Shown: positions 56,980 to 64,000 of the stretch, piece after piece
Layout of the letters: the number at the start of each line of letters is the position of its first letter
How positions within the stretch are numbered: position 1 is the first letter of the stretch
Origin: Silene conica
Taxonomy: Eukaryota; Streptophyta; Magnoliopsida; Caryophyllales; Caryophyllaceae
Length of the DNA stretch: 64,000 nucleotides
Assembly (NCBI GenBank): GCA_029255685.2
Contig: CM055318.2
Span: 16,931,001 to 16,995,000, forward strand
Direction: 5' to 3'
Program-made: the position numbers and the translations under genes
Notes under the pieces: generated by a model
What the model was told of the DNA's origin: nothing
Seen by the model: only the letters and a program-made list of their open reading frames with translations
The model's database searches: none

Positions 56980-57020
56980 AAACCCAAACCCTAACCCCTA
57001 AACCCTAATCCTAAACCCAA
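56980..57020. repeat. Short telomere-like CCCTAAA tract
   Basis: Six imperfect units of ACCCTAA type, next to a T16 run. Too short and uneven to be an old telomere; it is most likely part of the leader of MULE II. Confidence 0.6.
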
Positions 57021-57199
57021 ATATCAATCGTGTGCAGGTTTATGATGGAGACGGTGTTGATTACTCTAGTCATTTTTATCACCGATAGAATTTTTGTTTC
57101 GACTACGGAAGAGTTTACTTTGGCATATGAGATTGCAATTAAACTCGGGTTTGGAAAATAAAAAGAGCAAGCAACAAAAAAGTCGGTCGTCACACGAAT

Positions 57200-58545
57200 T
57201 TGAGACAGGATTATTTTGTTTGTCGGATGGGTGGACGACGGCCCGTAAATAGCGATGATGATACTTTGATAAGGAGTAACACGGGTAGCTCGTGGTGCAA
57301 TTGCAGATTCAAAATGAAACTTGTTGAAATACAAAAAGGTCATTGGATGATGGTCATGCTATTCGGGTTTCATAATCATGGGTTAACGATGTATTGTGAT
57401 GGCGATAAATATCACGCACGGTTTGATGAAGATGAGTTGACTTTCATCGACGCCCAAGTTAGAGCTCACGTTACACCGGCGATTATTAGTGCGGGTTTGC
57501 ATCAGAGAAATCCTGAGAAGTCTAGACCTAATCGGCGACAAATCTACAATCGTTCTCAGAAAGTAAGGGCCGAGGAAAGAGATGGGAGAAACCCGGCACA
57601 ACAAATGTTGGCACTCGCGGTGCAGCATAAGTATGTTCATTTTTTGGTTACTAATCCGGAGGAGGAGGAGCTTACCCACGTGTTCATGGCTCATCCAGAA
57701 TCAGTTAAGATGTTTCGATCATACTATTATGTTGTGTTGATCGATTCCACCTACAAGACAAGCTTATACGGTCTTCCGCTTATTGAGATGTTCGGTGTCA
57801 CACCCGTTGGGAAGACTTTTGTGATCGCTTATGTGATTGTTACTCATGAGTCTGAGGATGGGTATGTTTGGGTTTTAGAGCGATTGAAGTCCCTTCTCAA
57901 CGACAACGTTCAACCTAATGTTATTGTCACAGATTTCGAACGTGGGTTGTTGAATGCGATTCCAGCTGTTTTTCCTGATTCGGATCACTTGTTATGTCTT
58001 TGGCATATATATTCGAACGTGGAGACCAAAGCACTTAATATCACGGGTAAGGATACTTGGGCGGCTAAGCACATAACTAGCAGAGTGTTTAAAGCGGTTG
58101 TCGAGGCGGAGAATCGAGAGTTGTTCGATGCGGCGTGGACCGAGTTTGCTAGGCAATTTGCGGTTGTGGCGGCTTATGTTGAGGATCAATGGATCCCGCA
58201 CGTGGAAAATGGGCCAAGTACAGCACGAACAAGATTACTCATTTCGATAACACTACTACATCTCGGGTTGAGTCGGCTCATGCAAATTTAAAAAAGTGGT
58301 TGAATAGTGCGAAACTGGCTATTGATAGCATTTGGATACATTTTCATTCCTTGTTGGAAACGCAACATGTTGAGATCCGACACCGGTTGCAGTTATCTAG
58401 ATCGAGACGGCTGACGGGGCTTCACCGATTATTTTGGAGGTGTTACATGACTTTTGGAGGAAATTGGAGTACGATGGTTCTGAAGCAATGCCGACTTGTG
58501 ACGATGCTCGAGTTGAGGAGTTATTTGATGAAATTAGGAATGTAG
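57200..58545 (+). pseudogene. FAR1-like MULE transposase of MULE II, frameshifted
   Basis: A FAR1/MULE-type transposase. Upstream bases 57080-57190 still read the FAR1 domain start (STTEEFTLAYEIAIKLGF), but stops and shifts follow. An ATG-like start would be at or before 57221 (RQDYFVCRMGG). The domain shows SSWCNCRFKMKLVE and GHWMMVMLFGFHNHGL, then the MULE core: YYVVLIDSTYKTSLYGLPL (first Asp), NVIVTDFERGLLNAI (second Asp), and, after a one-base loss in an A run at about 58206, FDNTTTSRVESAHANLKKW (Glu). The second frame runs to 58545. I see no SWIM finger after it. It is related only distantly to the MULE I transposase. Confidence 0.82.
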
Positions 58546-58745
58546 TTTAATTTATTTCGTATTATGATTTATGTAGTTTAATTTATTTCGTATTATATTT
58601 TATGTAGTTTAATTTATTTCGTATTATGTTTTATGTAGTTTAATCAAGTTACTATTAAAAAAACTACGAGTTACTAAAAAAAATGAAAATATCCGAACAT
58701 AAGAAAATTCGCGCCGAACAGAAGAAAATTCGAAAAGTTAAAAAT

Positions 58746-60744
58746 CTACATTACATCATCATCATTATCTGAACTACTGTAGACACCATCACATCTACGC
58801 TGAATGTGATCACTCACAGTTTGCCGGGGGCCTTTGTTCTTCTCAATGCGGTTCCTAGTAGTCTCCATCATTGGTCTGACGGTCTTCACCAATTTACGGA
58901 AGTAGGCTAATTGTTCCTTATCATCCTCTATCTTGTCGGCATCGAGGAGCTGAGCCAGCAACGCATGTGCACTCTGCAATTTCACAAAATACAGACAGAA
59001 TATGTAAACAATATTTAGAATGAAGTAAGAAATTTAAACAATTTTTACCTCAAGAGTGAAAGGGGCATCGTCATGTAGACCGGGAGCATCATTGTTGTAA
59101 GCATCAATGATGAACGGGTGAGAAACGAGCTTATACCATCCCTCGTACTCTGTAGTCATCTCGCCCACGAAAGTAACTGGTGACGACTTACGAGAAAGGT
59201 GAATAACGTGATCGTCCCAACAATCCCATAGACTATAGCCCAACTTCCCTACACTAACATCGTAGTCTTGTCCCGAAGCAGGACGGTATGCACCCGTCAA
59301 CATAATAGGATGAGGTACCACTTGCACATACCCAAACTTTCGTAGACACCGATCGGGCAGGTACAACTCTACTATGTCCATGAACTGAATGCAAGCGGAG
59401 AACAGAGTACGAGGATAACACACATCCTGACGCGGCCCAAAAGGCTCCCACCTAACTGAAGCATGATTAAGACCATCTAAAATCCTACGATACTCCAACA
59501 ACTTCTCCGCGGTTTGGGGGAAAGAACTAACATGTCTCCAACAACAGGCCCGAGACTGCGTAGCGTCAATGTCCAATGGTGGATCTGGTCTAAACATAGG
59601 GAAGTACTCATAGATCCATGACTGTAGCAAAGTCAAGCAACCACCAATAGTCTTCACACCAGAACGTGAAGCTATACCCAACTACCGGTACGTAAAGGAT
59701 AGCGCACCGGCTCCCCAGGCAAACTCACGTACATCACCAGGATCACGCACTAACGGTAATAGCTGCGGACGTAACCTATCGCCTGATTTGTCGACGAAAA
59801 GTGTCGACGCGAAGACCACAGCGAAGAACCCCTGAGCGGCAACAAAGTCACAACTCCTCCTCACCATCTCCAAAGTCGAGTCCACCAATAGACCCCCACT
59901 CTTGTAAATAGGGACCGTCTTCTTAAGAGGATCCAAGGGCTCCCTCAGCCTTTCTACTGGCCTCCCAAAGAAGGCACAAACATGCAAAACAGGATCCGCC
60001 AACGTCCCATCATCACTATTAACCCGACAACTTTCACCATCTACCCGAACACCTAAGATGTGCGCAACATCATGAAGGAGTATGGTAATCTCCCCAAAAG
60101 GCATATGGAAGCTGTTGGTGTCGGGTTGCCATCTCTCAACGAAAGCAGAAATAAGTGGCATGTTATAATGCTCGGCCATGGAATCTACAAGGTGAGAAAG
60201 ACCACTATCGTCATACATAGACTGAGCGGTCGGAGGTAGTCGCCATTTACTCAACACCCTCGTCTTACCAAATCGGTGGTAACCCGTCAAAACTGGTCGA
60301 CTTACATCATTAGGAGTCGTCCATAAAATGTTGGCGATGTGTCCCCCAAAGCTTGGAATCCCTACCAACCATTGGACCACCAGGAACACGACCGGTAACC
60401 ACCCAAGAATTATCCTTACCGGACTTCTTCTTCTTCGGAGCCGCTACACTACTAGAACCCTCCTCACCCGCCCAATGCCCGTCATCCCGTCTACGGGGAA
60501 CCCTCCTCACCCGCTCCTCATCCCCATCCCACTCCTCAACCCGCTCCTCAACTCCTTGACCTACAGACTCCCCCACTACATCATCATCAGCCCCCAACTC
60601 CTCTGGCTGAAACCGTAACTGTTTTCCAGCCCGTGCTGATGTTGTCACCTTTCGAACTCGAACATTTCGGTCTTCCTCGTCCAACCATTTATTCACAAAA
60701 TTACAAATTCTTATTTCACTATTTTTTAAACGAAAACAAGGCAA
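58746..60744 (-). pseudogene. PMD protein gene of MULE II, with a frameshift and a stop
   Basis: The minus strand encodes a second plant mobile domain protein. The N-terminal part (60744-60310) is charged, with RVRRVPRRRDDGHW and a KKKKSGKD stretch. A frameshift at about 60360 joins it to IPSFGGHIANILWTTPNDVS. The domain then reads LISAFVERWQPDTNSFHMPF, GEITILLHDVAHILGVRVDG, FASTLFVDKSGDRLRPQLLP and EFAWGAGALSFTYR. A TAG at 59684-59682 interrupts, followed in frame by LTLLQSWIYEYFPMF and SVRWEPFG. A GT-AG intron (58974-59048) leads to the last exon 58746-58973 (SAHALLAQLLDADKIEDD, acidic end). The start codon is uncertain. It differs clearly from the PMD of MULE I. Confidence 0.82.
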
Positions 60745-60924
60745 GACTGAATAAGAGAGAGTAATTGTTTTTGTTTTTACGGTAACAAAGCAAGACGGAA
60801 AAATAAAAACTATTTTCTAACGAAAACTAAATAATTTTAAAAATTCAAATAATTAAACATTTTAAAATAAAAATTATTTGTTTTTACGGTAACAAAGCTA
60901 GACGGAACGAGAAAAAAAAAATAT

Positions 60925-61165
60925 GAGACGAAAATTATTTTCGTCCATACTAGGTATGGGACGAAAAAAAATTTCGTCTGGGACCAGAGTGAGACGAAAT
61001 TTTTTTTCATCCAGACAAGGGTTGGGACGAAAAATTTTTTTGTCCCATTCTGGTCTGGGACGAAAATTTTTTTTGTCCCAACAAGGTCCCAGACGAAATT
61101 TTTTTTCGTCCCACACCTACTATGGACGAAAATTATTTTCGTCCCACACCTACTATGGACGAGTT
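60925..61165. repeat. MULE II right palindrome array
   Basis: Same units as the left array: GGACGAAAA..TTTTCGTCC with spacers CATACTAGGTATGGG, CCACACCTACTATGG and ACCAGAGTGAGA. Open frames on both strands of this array are repeat artefacts. Confidence 0.8.
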
Positions 61166-61689
61166 TTTTTTTTAGTGCGTCTTTTTGGCAAGATCAAGTC
61201 ACAAATCCGGGTAAAAAAATAACTAAAAATCCGACATTCAAACTACGATTCAATCCTAATTCCGTAAAAAATTAAGGCATCTATCCTAATCCGTTTCTAA
61301 TCTATCAAAATAACAAGAAAACAAAAAAAAACAAAACTAAGAAGTAAAGAATACATACCGTGTTCAAGTTTCGAATTTGAGACGGAAAATTTGTTGTTGA
61401 AAAAAACGGTTTTTGAATTTGAATTTTGTGAGTTGAAGAATGAATTTTGAGTTAGATTTGTTTGAATATAAAGGGAAAAGGAAGGGGATGGGAAGGGTAG
61501 TTTAGGTAATTCATTAAAATGTGTTGACGATAATTAGTAATTTGTCGACGACGTATAGTAGGTTGGATCTTTATTGGCACATCAAAAAGTAATTATTTTA
61601 CCCAATCGCGAAAGGTCGTCGACGTTTTGCGAAAAATCGTCGACGTAATTCATTAAAAAGACATAACTTACCCTTCCTCAACAACAAAA

Positions 61690-62468
61690 CCTCTAAAATT
61701 CAAACACTCACCCAAAGCCCTCACCCACCCACAACCACGCACCACCACCGCACGGCCACGACCCGCACCACCCGCGGCACCAAGACCGCACCCCCACCCC
61801 ACGACCACCGTACCACCACCGTACTACCACCGCGAAAGGTTAGTATTTTTTTTTTGTTTTAATTAAACTTGTTAGTCTTAATTATAGTTGTATTATGTTA
61901 TTGTTGTCATTGTTTATGTTAATTAGATTAGATTTGTTAGTTTTAATGTTATTTGTTAATGTTTTTGTTATTTTTTCAATTTTAATTCATAATTTGTTTT
62001 TGTTATTGTTTGTTGTTGTTCTTGTTATTGTTGTTTTTGTTATTTTTGGTGTTGTTGTTATTGTTGTTATTGTTGTTGTAGGATTAGAACGGGCTAGAAA
62101 TCGAAAACACGTTTTAGGTAGGGGTTGGGACGTGGAAGGGGCACGACTATGGGTGGGTTGGATGTGGGAGGGGCACGGCTAGGTGTGGGTTGGACGTGGG
62201 AGGGGCACGGCTAGGGGTGGGTTGGACGTGGGAGGGGCACAGTTGGGCTGGGTAAGGACGTGGGAGGGGCACGACTGGGCTGGGAAGGGACGTGGGAATG
62301 GGGTGGCTAGGGTGGGTAGGGACGTGGGAATGGGGTGGCTTGGGTGGGTAGGGACGTGGGAATGGGGTGGCGTGGGTGGATAGGGACGTGGGAATGGGGT
62401 GGCTTGGGTTTTTTTTACGTTTTAACCGTATATTTTCAATTTTAATAGTTTAATTTTTTTTTTCAGGA
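61690..62468. repeat. CCACGACC-rich leader and GGACGTGGGA tandem repeats
   Basis: 61715-61835 is a C/A-rich stretch (CACCACCGCACGGCC type) followed by GAAAGGTTAGTATTTTT, which could be an exon end with a donor site. From about 62110 to 62405 a 30-35 bp unit recurs, first GGGTTGGACGTGGGAGGGGC, then GGGTAGGGACGTGGGAATGG; about nine units. Open frames through it are repeat artefacts. TTTTTTTCAG at 62457-62466 looks like an acceptor in front of the next ORF. Confidence 0.6.
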
Positions 62469-62756
62469 ATGGCAACCATGCCATTGAACGATGAAACTTG
62501 GCTTTCACAACGGATTGCAGAAGCTGACACAGATCTCGCAAGCCCTGCAGCGGAAAACCCGATGGTGAAACCATCTCTTGAACATCAACGCAACTACTGG
62601 ATCAAGAGGCGTGACGCAGTCCGGTTAGTGAACGAAGCTGCAAGTTCGTACCCTCGACGTCCTGACACTCGCCGCCTTGCTGAAGCGAGAAACATGTTAC
62701 GCAGTCTTATCTCAACAGGCAATGCATGTGTATTGCAAGATTATGAACGTCAGTAG
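62469..62756 (+). CDS. Short unknown ORF of MULE III, 95 aa
   Basis: I do not recognise this protein. ATG at 62469 follows a likely splice acceptor. It is polar and helical looking (ETWLSQRIAEADTDLASPAA, HQRNYWIKRRDAVRLVNEAA), with no membrane or signal segment. The other frame continues readable for a short way after the stop (MRGWWEFEKTFLRLTGVIP), so a longer product with a lost or spliced joint is possible. Confidence 0.4.
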   Translation: MATMPLNDETWLSQRIAEADTDLASPAAENPMVKPSLEHQRNYWIKRRDAVRLVNEAASSYPRRPDTRRLAEARNMLRSLISTGNACVLQDYERQ

Positions 62757-62889
62757 AATGTATGAAGATAATCACTCAGACGTTAGCGGTGCTCCAGAGA
62801 TGCGTGGTTGGTGGGAGTTTGAAAAGACTTTTTTACGGTTAACCGGGGTTATCCCTGTGTATTTTTCGTTTTGGGCCAATGAGGTCTGA

Positions 62890-63202
62890 ACTACGGGATA
62901 TATTAGTTAACTTTTATGACTGTTATGCAACTTTGTTTCAAAATTAGTTAACTTTTATCTTTGTAATTTGTTAACTTTTTAGTAGTGAATAAGGTTTGTT
63001 TGACAATGAAATCGCTCTGTTTTTTTGAACGTTTGTGAGAGTCATCTTAAAAGTTCTGAATTTTAGTAGTGAATAAGGTTTGTTGTTGCGATTACAATGG
63101 ACATCTTGAAATTGTAACGGTAACATTTTGAAATTTGAAATCACAACGGTTACATTTCAATATTACAACCTAAACAATACAAATAAATCTCGAAGTACAA
63201 TT
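62890..63202. other. AT-rich gap between facing genes
   Basis: The 3' ends of the short ORF and the OTU gene face each other here. ATTTTAGTAGTGAATAAGGTTTG occurs twice with small changes (about 62977 and 63060). Nothing else seen. Confidence 0.4.
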
Positions 63203-64000
63203 TCAAACCGGGGGAGGCTGTCTTCGGCGCCTAGTTCGAGGTGTTGTTCCCATTAAAGTATGCCATCTTTCAATGTTCGACGTGTACAAATCGGCATAAT
63301 GTGCTACTGCAGGTTCTCTTGTCCACTCCCAACAAAGATCGGTCGGTGGCATGGGTGCTTCGCTCAGTGGGCCACTGTAATGCAATCTCATCCAATGGTA
63401 ATGATAGTTTACGATCCACAAGACACCGTACGGACTCGACTCGTGACCCATGGCCCTGAGCGGTAAGAATGTATGACAATTCCATTGCTTGACTCCTTTG
63501 CCCGCCCACTGCCCGATACAACAGATAGTCCAGTTAAACAACGACGCAAAGGCGGTCAAATATTCGGAAGACATCCAATGAAATTCAGCGCAACCACCGC
63601 TGTCGGTAAACTCGATAGCCCTCAATGTATGATCCCATCTGCTCAAAAGCGGAGGCGTACGAGGACACTCATCAAACACTGTCTTGTACACATCGTTTCC
63701 CTGAATCTCTCTAAGACACCACACTCTCATGACCAAGTGGTCCTCCTGCCGACCCCGGGCGGCATGCGATATCACCCTATAACCACAATGACCATCAGCA
63801 ACCACATCAGCCCAACCATCAAAATGCGCCCATAACCCTTGGGGGACAACATATTTTTTGGCCCAAGTACACAAAGGTCCCGTTGTGTAACCGACCTCCA
63901 ATGGTGCACCAATAGGTCCATCTCCAAAATCAGACACCGTACTGACCGAAGGTGTCGTCGAAGGGCTAGAAAATATCTTGGCACATCTTCGGGCAGCATG
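63203..64000 (-). CDS. OTU-type cysteine protease gene, 5' end beyond the window
   Basis: OTU proteases remove ubiquitin-like modifiers. The minus-strand frame is open from the window edge to 63203. It reads WADVVADGHCGYRVISHAAR (63800-63780 region), the OTU signature with Asp-Gly-x-Cys carrying the catalytic Cys. It then has DHLVMRVWCLREIQGND, FHWMSSEYLTAFASLFNWTI, CHTFLPLRAM, and YGVLWIVNYHYHWMRLHYSG, where the His near the end fits the catalytic His. It ends TPRTRRRRQPPPV. Similar OTU genes occur in plant MULEs and next to FAR1-like transposases, so I read it as element cargo and not a host gene. The N-terminal part is missing, and no stop or shift is seen in the visible part. Confidence 0.78.
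   Translation of the reverse strand, partial: HAARRCAKIFSSPSTTPSVSTVSDFGDGPIGAPLEVGYTTGPLCTWAKKYVVPQGLWAHFDGWADVVADGHCGYRVISHAARGRQEDHLVMRVWCLREIQGNDVYKTVFDECPRTPPLLSRWDHTLRAIEFTDSGGCAEFHWMSSEYLTAFASLFNWTICCIGQWAGKGVKQWNCHTFLPLRAMGHESSPYGVLWIVNYHYHWMRLHYSGPLSEAPMPPTDLCWEWTREPAVAHYADLYTSNIERWHTLMGTTPRTRRRRQPPPV

Larger units (their letters stand above)
56398..61566. mobile_element. MULE II: FAR1-like transposase plus facing PMD gene
   Basis: The ends carry the inverted motif TCGTCGACAAATTACTAATT (56413 on plus; reversed near 61551 on minus), followed by TTATCGTCGACAC or TTATCGTCAACAC. About 15 less conserved bases lie outside, bounded by a direct copy of ATCTTTAT (56390-56397 and 61567-61574), which I take as the worn target duplication. 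The element is about 5.2 kb. It holds a transposase on plus (57200-58545) and a PMD gene on minus (60744-58746), tail to tail. Both genes are damaged. Confidence 0.7.
61601..64000. mobile_element. MULE III (partial): third GTCGAC-type terminus, OTU gene inside
   Basis: At 61615-61645 the plus strand reads GTCGTCGACGTTTTGCG then AAAAATCGTCGACG and TTCATTAA, a diverged copy of the MULE II terminus and in the same orientation as its left end. It begins only about 35 bp after MULE II ends. The right end lies outside the window. Inside are a short plus-strand ORF and a minus-strand OTU protease gene, a layout like MULE II (plus gene left, minus gene right). Confidence 0.45.

Noticed and set aside
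56980..57020. Possible interstitial telomere
   Set aside because: Only about six imperfect CCCTAAA units; chance or leader sequence is more likely.
61895..62383. Two open frames rich in Val/Leu/Ile and in Gly/Trp/Val
   Set aside because: The first is a T-rich intron-like stretch and the second is the GGACGTGGGA tandem repeat; neither looks like a protein family.

Overview
The window is plant nuclear DNA. Two intron-rich host genes sit in an AT-rich, heavily transposon-filled landscape. The two host genes, the tRNA-Met type primer site, and the mix of CACTA, Mutator-like (MULE), Helitron-like, Ty3/gypsy, copia-type, LINE and SINE elements all point to an angiosperm. The LTR palindromes of the type TACTCGACCGAGTA and the style of the repeats make me suspect Caryophyllales, perhaps Caryophyllaceae, but this is an impression and not a proof.

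Layout. 1-1062: 3' end of a LINE. 3272-10168: a complete CACTA (En/Spm) transposon with 3-bp target duplication (TSD) ATT, encoding a TnpA-like and a TnpD-like protein on the minus strand. 10169-14755: remains of a minus-strand LTR retrotransposon whose LTR was entered by a MULE (9-bp TSD), which was itself entered by a 5'-truncated LINE. 15720-16992 and 17321-18123: two more non-coding MULEs with 9-bp TSDs. 18556-25471 (+): 12-exon pyridoxal kinase gene (PDXK/SOS4 type). 26189-28155 (-): three-exon HMA-domain protein with a polyglutamine start. 28700-40031: MITEs, a LINE RNase H remnant, a probable non-autonomous Helitron, a SINE, and a repeat family with TTCAG-rich ends. 40032-45825: a young complete Ty3/gypsy element (TSD CATAA). 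45950-48717: a 5'-truncated LINE (14-bp TSD) holding a copia-type solo LTR (TSD GAGAC).

The most interesting part is 49133-64000. MULE I (49337-55182) is intact at its ends: 363-bp terminal inverted repeats, 9-bp TSD CCAATTACT, and ten 23-bp palindromes, five per end in mirror spacing. It encodes a MuDR-type transposase and, partly overlapping it in another frame, a plant mobile domain (PMD) gene. It sits inside a Stowaway-like MITE. MULE II (about 56398-61566) has a FAR1-like transposase on the plus strand and a PMD gene on the minus strand facing it, with its own palindromic GGGACGAAAA arrays. A third terminus of the same kind at about 61601 opens an element that runs off the window and carries an OTU-type cysteine protease gene. 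So adjacent, distantly related MULEs carry accessory genes: PMD twice and OTU once. Almost every mobile gene has one or a few lesions. Several lesions are single-base changes in A/T runs, so part of the damage could be assembly error.

The two host genes converge on the 717-bp gap 25472-26188. I saw no tRNA, rRNA or CRISPR array. Exon borders come from reading frame, splice dinucleotides and remembered family patterns; no search was run.
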